Positions 29,114 to 41,163 of a stretch of DNA of 64,000 nt are shown one piece after another. The stretch is from Taxillus chinensis. Its lineage: Eukaryota; Streptophyta; Magnoliopsida; Santalales; Loranthaceae. How positions within the stretch are numbered: position 1 is the stretch's first letter; each line of letters starts with the position of its first letter. The position numbers and the translations under genes were made by a program. The notes below the pieces were generated by a model. That model was not told where the DNA came from. It made no database searches and was given only the letters and a program-made list of their open reading frames with translations. The stretch lies in NCBI GenBank assembly GCA_023512835.1, contig CM042086.1, positions 14,768,309 through 14,832,308 of the forward strand, in the 5' to 3' direction.

Positions 29114-31902
29114 TCCAAATGAAAAGACTCAGTAGAGTGTAAAAGGGCCCGCTGTACATGTAAGAATGATTTAAGTTCCAGCAAACACAATCCGTTTGAT
29201 ATGAACCCTGCACCAATGTTGTGCGGCCAGCAAACCAACTGGTGCCTCAAACTGATGTGATTGTCCTTTTTGTTTTTACATGAACCTGAGGTGCAAGATG
29301 CTGGAAAGAAATTTGTAGTTTATAAATAAGAATGTGAATCTCAATAAGAAACACCCTGGTCCCATTATAGCTGTTGTCTATGATTTGTATTGGTGTGATA
29401 TCTGGCTTTCCAGCACCGAAATTATCTCTTCCCCATTGAATGGTAATGAACACCTAGTAGTATTAAATTGTGCCCCATTACCCATTTTAGATTTTACCTC
29501 CATTGAGAACCAAGTTTTATCCCAAAGGCTGTGGCCTTCGGACAAAACCAACCTGCATCTTGAGGTGTTGAGGCTTCTTCAAACCACGGATCAATTTCAA
29601 ATATAATAAAAAAAAAAAACAACAACAACAACAAAGGCTCAATTTTAACACAATATTTAGGAAAATAAGTCAATTTGTGGTTTACATAAAAGATATATTT
29701 CAAAACCGATTGAACGGGGCATATCACATAGAAATGGAATGATCATGTGATTACATAATACGTTTAAATGGGGTATCGAGCAGGCAGACAGAAGGGATAG
29801 TGAGGGAAGATATCAAGCAGGTTTGGTGTAGAGCCAATCGAGCATTCTCAAGCAAGCATCAAGCGATTGCCAACAGTGCCCTTTTGACCTGTTTTAGCCG
29901 TTGAAACCCATAACTTGTAAGATGATGACGTGATCTTATTTGATGCTATGTGATGATTTTGTCTTATCTTGAGTTTAAGAGCTTGAGGTACACAAGTTGG
30001 CACTACAAAAGTCCAATTGAATTATGTTGATGTTTTTGGAATCCGTACGGAGATCCTGTGATGTTATGATATGTTTCGCGTGTCCCATGTTTAATTTGTA
30101 CATAAGTGCTGATTCTGTATCTATAGGGTCCTTGGATCCATGTGGAGGTGACAATTGACAGGTGGTTAAGGCTCTTTGAGCTGGTGATATGGAAGTGATT
30201 ATTCACGAGTGGCTATAGCCCCTCAGCTAGTGTACTATTAGATTAAGATTGACAGGTCATAGCCTATGCTGATGATAAAAACTTATCATAAGCTAATGAA
30301 TTGTTCAATCATTAATTGTATTTAGTGACAGGCTAAGCATCGGTGATCTATAATAAAAACTTTAATAGTTGGATAATACTACACTATGCATATAGTATTT
30401 ATGAGTGTTTGCATAGTAGGGTAGCGTAGAGTTATATAGTTTATCCTACTTTGTTGTTTGTCTTTTAGGTGTTATTAGATATTAGTAGAAGTCTTTTAGT
30501 ATACTTTCACATTTCAATGTGTTATTTTTTCTATGTTATTGATTTCATTTATTTTGGTTTCATAGAGGAGTTTGTACATATGATTCATTTATCATTGATA
30601 ATTACATTTGAGATATTTATCATTATTATATTTTTTTGGGAAAGTACATGATTATAAACTTTACAGGATTATTTTAGATAGCATTTATAATATAATCTCT
30701 ATTGATGTTTGTCAACTTCTTGTCTCTTCAGGTATGGACATAGAAAAATCATATTTTCAGTTTCGAATTTCTTATAATATGAGAGCATGGCATTAATTTC
30801 TTTTCTTATCTTAGATTAATTTAATTAAATACCATTAGATTGGTTTTTTAATTTTCTAAACTAATTAAATGTTAAGTTAGAAGTTTCATTTAGATGTTAG
30901 TTCTTCTGTAATTTTCATTTAGATGTTAGTTTTTTAAAGTCATTATCACCCATTATTTTTATTTTTTTAAACTTTTATTCTTTTTTTATCAAAACCTCAC
31001 AAAATAAAGATGAGTTTCCTCTTAATCGGTTGATTGTGTGTTTATTGATAGATCGATACGCTAGGAGCTTAATGGTAAAAATTGAAATTTTCTTGAAAAT
31101 TTTTATGAAATCTAATAAACTTTTATTTAATTACAGTGAAATCCATTTAGGTGTTGCATGAGATCTCAATCCATCATATACTTCAACTCTCAAAAAATCA
31201 TCTTCAAGGATCACCTAGTGCTATCATCCAACCTATCACACATTCCTTGCTCACCAGGATTCATTGGGGCCTACACTTAGCAATAACTTCCTTGCTCTAT
31301 CTCAAACTTGCTCACCAGTTTATTATTCCATTTGAGTAAAATAATCGATTTGGCCTCTCATATCCTGTAATTGAAGAAGTCCTTCATCCAGTGTAAAAGC
31401 TGCCTGTCATTCCTTTGTCCTGTCAATGGCAGATGTAGTAACTGGTGTTCCAGTGGGTGCATGCTCCCAATTTGACTGATTGTAATCCAGATACCAAGTT
31501 CGGCAGTTGTTTCCATAACTTGGAAGCACGAGAAATTGATCTACACGAAGTAAACCCGAGTCTATCATAGATACTAATAAGTGTCTCATCTTCAGCTTCT
31601 GTAATCTTCACTCTTCAACACATTCTTTTCTTGTCTAAAAAATAGTGCATGACTGCCCAAAGACTGATCTATGATCCATACTATATGATGCATCAATACC
31701 CATATAAGTTGCTCCCAAATTTTCAGGGGGTTCACAATTGTTTATATTGACATTATTAAAGATGCTTCAGCAATTAAAAGACCAGATTTCCATCTTCTCA
31801 GCAAATTCAGTCAGCTGAATTACCATGCAGTATATTCCAACGGGTGTCCATCTAGTGCCTATGGACATAATAGTTATCCAGTAACACCATGTTAAGAATG
31901 AT
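29114..31902. other. intergenic region
   Basis: This begins with the 3' flank of the STP gene. I see no supported gene; open frames are short and lack known motifs. The minus-strand frames at 31407-31611 could be 3' untranslated or exonic sequence of a gene associated with 31903-32094, but nothing in them is recognisable. Confidence 0.55.
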
Positions 31903-32094
31903 TTATCCAGTAAGCCACTGCCGAAGGCAATCTTTCAAATACTCAATCTGACGTTGAATGCCCCAAACGTGTTCAAAAGTCTCAACACAATCTTCCATGG
32001 ACATAGGAGGTTGAAAGTAACCTTCTGCTTCTTCTTTTTTGTGGGGGAGTTGGGAAATATTAGCTGAACTGCTGAGGGTATTAGGGCTAGACAC
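31903..32094 (-). CDS. doubtful small exon or short protein
   Basis: The open frame encodes a 63-residue segment including GYFQPPMSMEDCVETFEHVWG and IQRQIEYLKDCLRQWLTG. Its amphipathic, non-repetitive composition looks protein-like. There is no ATG at its left end: the first codon is GTG. An acceptor-like GGATTCAG precedes it on the minus strand, so it may be a terminal exon of a spliced gene whose first exon lies between 32100 and 32900. I do not recognise the family. It sits 828 bases downstream of the PNRC-motif gene on the same strand and could alternatively be part of that gene's 3' region. Confidence 0.35.
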   Translation of the reverse strand: MSSPNTLSSSANISQLPHKKEEAEGYFQPPMSMEDCVETFEHVWGIQRQIEYLKDCLRQWLTG

Positions 32095-32921
32095 ACTGAA
32101 TCCGGACCCTCATAAACACGTAATCAGAATTTGAATCTTTCTGGGAAAACCTCATGCAGAGAGCTCTTTCTGTGTCGTATCAGAACACCTCTATTATAAA
32201 TCAAATGAAGATTTATGAACCAACCATCGTGCCTGAAGATTCAAAATCTCAGCTGCATCGAGGCAATTTCTCCAAACGAAAACATCATAACTCATAATCT
32301 CCGAGTTTCTTCAACTGCTTGTGGTTACGAAAATAAAATAAAAACATTTTTATTCCAGTAAACACTTAAGTTATACAAAATAAGAACACTCAGGCGGACT
32401 AAGCAAAGAAAAACATGAAAACTACCAGTTACACAGACCTTCTGGGAATTTCTGAACACCCCCTTCATCTACAATAGAATTAAAAACTAAAATACAGACA
32501 CCAACCATGAAAACTCACTCCAGATTAAACAGTTTCATATCATGTGAACAGCACGCAGCCATATCACGACACCAAAGAGAAACAACTACCAATTTTACAG
32601 AAACAAAAGAGAAGTCCTAGAGTTATCATACTGCGCGAGGGCAACATCTGATCTATACTACAATACGGCTACTTCAAACGCTTCATATGCTCGATGCTCC
32701 AATCCAATACTTCCTTTTGAAAAAATAGAGGAAGATTGGTATTGACATCAAGCAAACAAACCATGGAGCGACGCAAAAGTCTAGGTCATCTTTCGCCATC
32801 CACAACAACAACGCCAGCAGAGAAAGCTGCAGCTGCTGCTGCATAAACTCCGCAGCAGCAGAAGAAGCAGACAGAGATCAAACGCTCGTCTCAGATCTCT
32901 CCTCTCATCTCTTCTTTCGCT
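32095..32921. other. region downstream of the PNRC-motif gene
   Basis: Probably the 3' untranslated region and flank of the minus-strand gene at 32922-33512. It contains a CAGCAG/CTGCTG-rich patch near 32815-32870 (on the minus strand reading as repeated GCTGCT) and no supported coding frame. Confidence 0.5.
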
Positions 32922-33512
32922 TCAATCCATGAACACGTCCAGGCGTAGCAAACGCCTCAGATCGCTGGTCGCAACATCAATCTTCGCTTCATTCTTCGCG
33001 GTGAAGGCCGGGACCGGCAGCGAGCTCGGCGGCGGCGACTCCACAAACGCCGATCCGGCGTACATGTTGATCTCCGAAACCTTTATGTGCTTCTGCATAG
33101 CCTCCGGCTCCGGTCCCAACCGCTCCGTGGAGCTCAGCGCCAAATCCTTCTCCTCCGCTGAAACCTCCCTCACCGACGGCGGTCTTTTCCCGCGGACCGC
33201 ACGGTCAGATCCGGCGACTCGAGGCGGCGGAGCAAGTTTCTCGCCGCGCTTTAGTATCGTCACCTGACCCATGACTAGGTTTTTCGCCGCCGACTTGACT
33301 GCGTCGACCGCCGTAGCGTCGCCCCGCTTCCGCCTCATAGAGCGCAGCGATGACGATGACTTCGTGCTGGGGTTAGAGGTGCAAGCGTTGGGGGTGGATT
33401 TGGGAATAGGGTTTGAGTTTGAGGTCCTTGATCGGAGCGGTAGAGGAACCACGGCCCGCTTCCGGAATCGATCTCTGAGGCAGTGTTGAGATTGGAGGAT
33501 CGCAGTGGCCAT
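32922..33512 (-). CDS. plant PNRC-motif protein (decapping-factor-binding type)
   Basis: Single-exon frame of 196 residues starting MATAILQSQH. The N-terminal half is basic and Ser/Pro-rich. LVMGQVTILKRGEKL lies at residues 79-93. A PNRC-type short linear motif, SPPPSSLPVPAF, occupies residues 159-170, and the C-terminus is ATSDLRRLLRLDVFMD. Animal PNRC proteins use SPxPxxLPxP-type motifs to bind EVH1 domains of decapping activators such as DCP1, so a role in mRNA decapping or decay is possible; in plants this is inference. The protein is probably mostly disordered. GC-rich coding stands out from the AT-rich flanks. Confidence 0.8.
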   Translation of the reverse strand: MATAILQSQHCLRDRFRKRAVVPLPLRSRTSNSNPIPKSTPNACTSNPSTKSSSSLRSMRRKRGDATAVDAVKSAAKNLVMGQVTILKRGEKLAPPPRVAGSDRAVRGKRPPSVREVSAEEKDLALSSTERLGPEPEAMQKHIKVSEINMYAGSAFVESPPPSSLPVPAFTAKNEAKIDVATSDLRRLLRLDVFMD

Positions 33513-35170
33513 TTGGGGAAGAAACAGACAGGAAAAGGAAAGAAAGAGATCGACAATTGGTTTAGGTTTTCGAACGAGTTGCAGGAATGACAGGATTTGA
33601 TGGAGCTTTATAGCTCGAAGGAAGGTGAAAATTAACGGTTTGGTCCCTTCCGTTTTGTGGGACGACTAATTTGGTCCCTGATGTTTTAACATTTCTTCAA
33701 TTTAGTCACAACATAATTTAATTTTAAACTAATTACCTGCACTCATGTTTGTAGTTGCCATTCGGTCATTTTATTATTTGTCTAGTTTAATAAATTATAA
33801 ACGTACACATGTCACTTTAAATTATACATTATACTTGAATTTTTATAAATACAATTTTAATATAATATATTTATATGAAAATATTAATATATGTAGAAAG
33901 ACATAAACATATTTGATAAAATAACACTCACAATGTACTTTTGAGTTCAACAAAAGGACTCACAAACAAATAAACAGTAATAAATAATTATATAATATTA
34001 ATAAATTTTTTTATAAATTTATTTGTATTAACGATACATCTCATTCTTTCATAATAATCATTTTATGTTTATCCAATGTATGCCCCTAATATAAATTATG
34101 AGTAATGTTTATGTATTATTGAAATTAGGGAGTATGATATTAATTCTATAATAGTATATCATATCAACGGATAAGAAAAATAATAAATTTATAAATTAAT
34201 CATAACTTATCACATAACTGTGGCGGTTGCATGTATTGTTTTTGATAAATGATATGACTTTTTTCGTAAATGCATTCACATCATGTTTATATTTTTTATC
34301 TATATTTTAGGATATGAATAGTATTTTTTCCATGTAGTATGTTTGAATTATATTTTTATTTTTTTATCTATTTTATTTATTATAATACATTAATAAATAT
34401 AAAAAAGATAATAAAGTTTAAAGCAAATTTTATCCCAATAACTATGCCAAAAAGAGTCATCACATTGGTGTATTTAAACGCTCAATAATTATTAAACTTA
34501 TAATAAATAAAATGTTTTTATAATAATATATATTCTCTCCCACACACATACAAATTATTACATTTGTCATTTGGGGTGGTATTGGACCGAATCCAAGATA
34601 AGGGACCAAATTGAACTGTATATCAAACTAAGTGACGAAAAAAGATAACCTCCCTTCCTGGCATTTACACCGACGTGATTGCCACGATGCGGTTGCGTTG
34701 GTGGCATTCTTGTAGTTTCGGTGAACATTGAGGGGCAGAGTAGTGCCAGAAAGTAGGGAAAGTATGACAGCAAGAGGGGCCACGTGGCTCGAACGCGGTG
34801 GCGTCTCATCCGGCGTTGTAGACACGTGGGTCCATGGACGGCATGGTTTGACGGACGTGTCACGAGTAAATTGTGTTGGGGCGTAGTTTTAAAATTTATA
34901 TTAAAATAATACATTTAAATATTACAGTTATCCAAATAAATTAACTTTTTATTTTCTTCCCCGCATTTTTACAATTAGAACTTGCCTCTTACATTATATT
35001 GCATAGGTAAATTATAAAGAGACATTTTTATTGTCGTGAAATTAATAATAATTTATAAAAAAAATTTATTCATATTAATTTAATGACAGTAATAGTATTT
35101 ATGCATAATATAATTGATTTTTTCATATATATTTAAAAAAAAAAACTTCTTCTAATCCTATTATGCGAGT

Positions 35171-35808
35171 TATGTGCGTAGGAGTGTGCATGGGTCGGGT
35201 GGAAGGCTAAATCATCAATCGATCTGTTCTTAGCAGGTGACTAATTCTTCCACTTTTCAACCGACCCATCAACCTAAATAATCGGCGGATTTATTAATTT
35301 TTTGGTGGGTACTAACCGGCGGGTATGGCGAGTAGAGCGGGTGTCAACCGCAATTTACTAGTATATAATTAGACGACATATGCTGAAAAAATTAAATGTA
35401 TAAACTCTAAAATAATTATAATCAAAAGTATATTATTTTATTCACTAAGTATTTATAGTTACATATGATGAAATATATCAGATTTATGGATCACAACATC
35501 ACAAATTCACAATTATAGGCATTGCGCCGCATAGCTCTCACTTTTCGCAATGGGGGAGACAATAATGAACTAATGTCTAATAGATAAATGATAGAGTATA
35601 CTTTATTTTTATAATGGGGTATGGCGAGTCGGGTTAATAGCGGGTTTGAGCATTCTCACCCATCAATCGACTCAACCCACCAAAAATTAAAATTTTCAAC
35701 CGACCAACTAATTTATATAATTTTTATTCACGGGTAACGGGTAGGTTCGGGTTGGGTCGGGCGGGTAAAGCGGGTTGGGCAGGTAAGATGTACACCCCTA
35801 TATGTGCG
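35171..35808. mobile_element. non-autonomous hAT element with 8-bp target duplication
   Basis: The element spans 35179-35800 (622 bp) and is flanked by TATGTGCG at 35171-35178 and 35801-35808, an exact 8-bp target duplication. Terminal inverted repeats are TAGGAGTGTGCA and, reversed from the right end, TAGGGGTGTACA (10 of 12 match). Subterminal regions are rich in GGGTCGGGT, CGGGTTGGGTCGGG and the complementary CAACCGACC. It encodes no transposase. Size of target duplication and end sequence identify the hAT superfamily. Confidence 0.9.
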
Positions 35809-36495
35809 TTATTAGTTGATGTGATGACATGTGATTAGATGACACATTAGTGATGTATTACAAGTTCAAATTATGTGATATCACATCAACTAATAATATG
35901 AGACTTGCACAACAATTGCTGACTAATCGGACTGACGCGACAAATTGTGATTGGATCACAATTTTAATCGTAATGCTCTTGCTTAGGTATAACAAATTGT
36001 TTTCTAATAACTATTGATATTTTATATAATTATCCAAGTTTGTGAGTAAAACATTTTTCGCCCACCAAAATATCATTTGACACTCAAATTTTGTTTTTAC
36101 TTTTTGTTACAACTAACATATATTATGCTTTTATGCGATAAATGACATTTTTTGGGTTGAGAAAATTTGATTTTTATTAGTGTTTGATTTTGATTATAGT
36201 TTAAAATTATTTTGGTTATCCATTTTGATATTGATTTTTTAATGATAAACTAATTTCTTTAATTTGAATACACTATAAATTGAAACTAAATTAATTTACA
36301 ACTAAGCAAAATTATAATTTAGTTTAATATTTTGCTTCAGTTTCGGTGTTATCGAATTTTGAGGCGGGACAAATTATCTTTGTGAAATATATATCAGATC
36401 TTATATCTAAAGCCAATATTACTGATGACAGGATTGTCTTCCCTCATCTTTAGCTGAATCACAACATCAGTTGGCTCCCCACTTTGTGATCTTAC

Positions 36496-37030
36496 TTGTT
36501 ATTGATAACCGTATTGGTTGAGAGTTTGATTTATCCTATAACAATATGCTTAGACATAATATATACATTTCGTGTTGTAAAACGATTTTTGTATGTTTAT
36601 TGGGTTACTCATTTTGTTGTTGTACTTCGTACTATTTGCGAAATTAAAGGAATACTACTCCTTAAACTTTACTTATTAACTCAATGTTCTTTTGTATTTC
36701 ATGCATGTGTTAAATGCTGATTGGGCTAGTGATCATATATATAGATTGATGATCTATTACTAACTATTGTATCTTTTTTGGTAGTTGGTTTATTTCATGG
36801 CATATTAAACAATAAGCTATTACATCTAGACCTAGTACTAAGGTAGAATATAAAGCTTTCGCTAACATTACTTTAGGACCTCCTTCCTTATGATAGCTTT
36901 TACAATATACAAGTATTTTCCAAAGGGTTATATAGATTGTCCACAGACCACAGAGGATGTGTTTCATAAAAGCATTAAATATATTGAGGTTGATTTTATT
37001 CAATATCGCATTACCAATTTAGTTGTTTAC
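36496..37030 (+). pseudogene. decayed Ty1-copia polymerase fragment (RT end and RNase H)
   Basis: Residual similarity follows the order of copia reverse transcriptase and RNase H. LVESLIYPITICLDIIY (about 36520-36570) corresponds to the LVGxLIYLTxTRPDIxY block. Next come YWVTHFVVVLRTICEIKG (about 36597-36650, the HWxAxxRxLRYxKG block), ADWAS near 36715-36730, SWFISWHIKQ and STKVEYKAFAN (about 36785-36865), and IKYIEVDF (about 36976-37000, the TKHIEVD block). The frame is broken by stops and shifts. No LTR was seen beside it. Confidence 0.8.
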
Positions 37031-37671
37031 TTGATTTTTTTACTAATTTTTTTGGATGTGTATTCAACGTTCACCGAGTTCCAAACCATTCTCAAAGATT
37101 CAATTTAAGTCTAAAGGCTCGATATAAGCCAACAAATTTCAGTTTAACCTTATGAAGCTCGGGATAACTTTATTATCTAAAAAATCATGTTAAGAGCCTC
37201 GGTGTAAGCTACAAGGCATTCATTGAATATTACAAATGACAAGCTTACACGTGGGGAACATGAATTGGGTGGTATAAGTATTAATTCATGTTGGAATCAT
37301 AAAAAACAGTCGACAAACTTAATTAAATTTTACATCTCCAATATCCTTGAGCCCTGCATAATATTATCAAGCCCTACAACGTATTTACCAAAAAGAAAAC
37401 ATTCTTTATTAATAACGACAGTCATATAAGGTTCCAATAAGATTTCAAAGATCAAGCCATATATATGAAAATGATATTGATCTGATTAATAACATTTTAA
37501 TTAAAACAATGTCATTTGAATGAAAATACAAAAAGTTTGTAATTTTAAAATAGTATTAGAGTTAAGGTTATTATTTTATTTAAGCATGTAGAAAGATTTT
37601 CATATAGTTAAGCTAAGAGAAGACAAATTTTAATATAACTTTTGTTATAATTAGTGAATTAGAGATGCTAT

Positions 37672-37722
37672 TATTACCTACTAATACATGAGAACGCATA
37701 TTACCTACTAATACATGAGAAC
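37672..37722. repeat. 27-bp tandem duplication
   Basis: TATTACCTACTAATACATGAGAAC occurs at 37672-37695 and again at 37699-37722, a repeat unit of 27 bases. It is a short local duplication in AT-rich DNA. Confidence 0.9.
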
Positions 37723-38030
37723 TTTTGTTTTGACACACATTAGGAATCGAGCCAAAATAAAAGGTTGAAATTGACATATAAGTTTTTATTGATGTTAGGA
37801 GGGATACAAAAGACAATGTTCGTATCAAGACTGCTGAGCTGACCCCATCGCATTTTGATTGTCACTTGTGTCACCCTGGAAAACGAATCCAAATCGTGAT
37901 GGACATCCAAATTTTATTTGCCGGGCACGTATTATGTGCGAACTGCGAAGCAAAGCATTGAAAGCAATATCACGTGAGTTGAGACAGTGCGTACGAATGT
38001 GGCAGGGTGCGGAGGCCAGTACTTTTACAT

Positions 38031-38039
38031 TATATAAAT
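38031..38039 (+). promoter_or_regulatory. candidate TATA box of the SWIB gene
   Basis: TATATAAAT sits about 370 bases before the ATG at 38408, at the border between AT-rich DNA and a GC-richer leader. It would give a leader of roughly 340 bases. No mapped transcript supports it. Confidence 0.45.
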
Positions 38040-38407
38040 CCGCCGGCCAAAGCCGACGAGCGCAACAAAGTCACCATGCGGTTCCCGATGCCGCGATGAC
38101 AGCCGTTACGCGTCAACTAGCGAGTGGGTTGTGCCGAAGCCTTCTATCACCACTCCGATCGCCCCTTCACCGCTCGCACGAGGAGTGTTTGGCAAATAAC
38201 CCAACCACCAGCCTAACACCACCACCCACCCTAACACCACCAGGGAGGGAGAGAGACTGAGACAGAGAGTGAGGGAGCGACATAGACGAGGTGGGTAAGG
38301 AGCGACCGGGTAGGGGTCCGTCCGTACGTTAATTTTCTGTTAATGTGTGTGGAAAGGAGTTGTTGTAGGAACTGACTGCAACGGCATCAGCCGAACAAAC
38401 AACAACA

Positions 38408-41163
38408 ATGGTGTCTGTGTCGGACCATGAAATAGCCGAAGCCCTGCAGGCCCTCCTCTGCGGCCCCAGCCCCAGCGCCTTCGCGTCCCTAAACGACGTC
38501 GTCCGCCATCTCGGCTCCAACCTGGGGTTTGACCTCTCCCACAAGGTAGACTTCATCCGCACCCAGATCCACCTCCTCTTCCGATCTCATCCGCCACCGC
38601 CCCAACCGCCGCGATCGCCACCGCCGAATCCAAATTCGACTCAACGCCCGAACCAACCTTCCAATGACCATTTTGCCCTCTACCAGACCCCCAATTTCCC
38701 ATCCAGCCCGAAATCTGAGCCGGCCGCTAAATACGCCTCCGTCGCCCTCGCTGCTCCGGACGCTCCGACGAAGCAGGGGTTGGTCATGGCCCTTTTAAAT
38801 ATTCTTGTGTTTTTTTTGTTTTTTTCGTTGTTGGGTTTGGTAATCCGTGCTTTTTGATATGCTGGGTGGGTCACACCATCCATAACTTTCTATTATGTAT
38901 TCGAAAGCTTAAGTTTGTTACATGCATTACATGCTGTGGGACTTAAACAATGAAATGCAAGACGTAGAGGTTGATGACAATGTTATTTTTAGTATACAAT
39001 CAACATTATCCTTGAAATGCATGAATGTTTTTCCGAATTCCAATTGAAATAAATGTTCATAGGTTACATGCTGTGGGACTTAAATTCCAATTGCTTGTGA
39101 CCAATTCCACAAACAATATTATCATAGTTGCCAATACAAGGACTCACTTTATGTGCCCTATTAGATGAATCAATAGTGTTGTTGAATATTGATTTCTGAA
39201 TATTTCATTAGAAGAGGAACAAACAACTTATATAGGAAAATACGACAGTCCCCAAAGTTATCTGGGGCTTTACTATGACGTATAATCATAGTAATTAATA
39301 ATTGTACTACAACATATTATCATAGCAATTAGCAACTAGTGCCTTAGCTTGGTCTATTATTATCTTATACGATACCCTTGCAGTGCCAAAGCTGGTACAA
39401 AAAGAAAAGGTGGATCTGGGGGTCTAAACAAACTTTGTGGTGTTTCACCTGAACTCCAAGTCATTGTTGGCAAGCCAGAACTACCAAGGACAGAGGTTCA
39501 GACTGAGCATTCCTTATTTTTGTTTGGAAATGTATTTTCTAGTTCGGCCCTTACAGGGACCTCTTTTATTATTGCTATTGTTCAGATTGTCAAGCAGTTG
39601 TGGGCATACATAAGAAAGAACAATCTCCAAGATCCAAGTAATAAGCGGAAAATAATCTGCAATGATGAGTTGCGTTTGGTATTTGAGACAGACTGTACGG
39701 ACATGTTCAAGATGAATAAGTTACTTGCTAAACATATTATTTCACTTGAGCCTTCAAGTATGTAATTAAAAGCATCTTCCAAAAAAGCACTCCTCTTTCT
39801 TCACCTTGCTTCTTTCAGTTTTTTTATAGCATATTCTTAAGGGCTGAACGTTTAGATGCATGCAGAGCAGTCAGGTCAACATTCAAAGAAAACGAAGGTA
39901 GATGCAGAATCCGGAACAGTAAGTGCTGATGCTGGTCCTTCTGTAATTATATCTGAAGCACTAGCAAGCTTTTTTGCTGTCAGTGAAAGGGAAATGCTAC
40001 AGTCAGAGGTTTTAAGACAAATTTGGGAGTACATAAAGGTGAACCATTTGGAGGTGGGTGAATTCCAAGCAATTCTTGATGTCTTATTTTTCTAGGGAGA
40101 GTTATTATTGTGATTATATTTTTAATATATGAATTTCAGGTGTCGAGAGGCCTTTTGTAAATGGTTCCCTTAGCGGTTTAAGTGTCAGTTATTCTTTTTC
40201 CATATTGATTTTTGGAGTGAACTTGAGGCAATATTTTTACTGTTCATGTTTTTTTTTTAATGTCAAAATCATTCAACTAGAACCTTCAATAATTTACCAT
40301 ATAAAATAGAAATAGATGGAGATTCGTCTTATCTATTTGCCAAGATACCTATATTTTTTTGAGTTCTGCATCAGACTGGTTGGACTGATTTTCAGTTATT
40401 ATCAGCTCATGAATGAGGAGATGACACGTAAGGCAGTGCAAAAAAAAATTGTGCTCGAAAGTAATTTTCGTTTTTTTGAGCGCTGACAGGTTTTCAACCA
40501 AAACAGAAAAAAATGAGCTGGCGTATCATTGCCTCATTTGTGAGTTAATAGTCAAAAAATGAACGGATGAGTCCATAGGTTTTTTCTATTTTTTTACACT
40601 TCCATTTCTTGCTAGTATACCTCTAGCACACTAAACTGCCAATGGAATTATCAAAGCATGAACCACAGTCCACATGACTTATTATCTGGCGGGGATGAAA
40701 GATATTAAAAGATGGAACTGTGTTGGTTATGGAAGAGCTGAGGCCAACGGATGTTGAGAAGCCCAAACTATTGTAATGTGTTTAAGGTAGAACTTTGAGG
40801 GAGTTGATATAGATCATGAACTTTACGGGCTATTTGTTTAACTTGCCTAATCTATCTGTTACGGTGAATCCATGTCTTTTGTTATCCAAGGAGCTACTCT
40901 TGTTATTCTCCCAAGCTGTTTACTTTATTTTGATAGGTGTGCAACTTATGAATTCCTTTTTTAAAAAAAGTGTATTGCCATCGGTTAATGATTAAATTAT
41001 AAACCACAGTTTTCAGGTTTATTAAAAATCTTTATGATACATTCAGGATCCGTCAAACCCGATGGTCATACTATGTGATGCAAAGCTTCAAGGACTTTTG
41101 GGATGTGAGAGGATTTCTGCAGTGGGGATACCGGAAATGGTGGCGTGCCATCATTTTTTTTAA
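38408..41163 (+). CDS. DEK_C plus double SWIB domain protein
   Basis: Nuclear, chromatin-associated protein of the plant SWIB/MDM2-fold (UAF30/BAF60b-like) group. Five exons (38408-38778, 39384-39495, 39586-39757, 39866-40053, 41047-41163) join in phase to 319 residues. Residues 1-58 (MVSVSDHEIAEAL...VDFIRTQIHLLF) look like a DEK_C/helical domain. A Pro-rich linker follows. The first SWIB domain (about 140-216) has LNKLCGVSPEL, VKQLWAYIRKNNLQDPSNKR and CNDELRLVF. The second (about 245-319) has SEALASFF, LRQIWEYIKVNHLEDPSN and CDAKLQGLLG. The last exon reads into GIPEMVACHHFF and a stop, as in relatives, so the GT after GIPEM is not a splice donor. The molecular role in plants is poorly known. 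Confidence 0.9.
39180..39345 (-). mobile_element. possible LTR fragment in SWIB intron 1
   Basis: On the minus strand the segment reads CCTATATAAGTTG (TATA-like), then a short leader and an end AATATTCAACA, a plausible LTR terminus in minus orientation. The other boundary and a target duplication are unclear (AGTGT before, AGTGC after). Confidence 0.25.
40406..40544. mobile_element. 139-bp foldback MITE in SWIB intron 4
   Basis: The left end CTCATGAATGAGGAGATGACACG and the reversed right end CTCACAAATGAGGCAATGATACG match at 18 of 23 positions. The centre is also palindromic (GTGCTCGAAAGTAATTTTCG with a flanking GAGCGC). The compact size and full-length foldback are typical of MITEs. Target duplication not resolved. 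Confidence 0.6.

Larger units (their letters stand above)
33513..38407. other. long AT-rich intergenic region with transposon remains
   Basis: There is no supported host gene in about 4.9 kb. It contains GGTCCC-type repeat fragments near 33640 and 34600, a GC-richer island (34640-34865) with CACGTGG motifs, a complete hAT-type MITE (35171-35808), a decayed copia polymerase (36496-37030), and a 27-bp tandem duplication (37672-37722). The right end is the promoter of the SWIB gene. Confidence 0.65.

Noticed and set aside
33638..34620. Possible element bounded by inverted GGTCCC-type motifs
   Set aside because: The motif order does not form proper terminal inverted repeats and no target duplication was found.
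34567..34914. 115-codon minus-strand frame in a GC-richer island
   Set aside because: No domain recognised; codon pattern and flanking repeats suggest non-coding DNA.
36496..36720. Apparent 74-codon gene
   Set aside because: It is a surviving open piece of the decayed copia polymerase, not a host gene.
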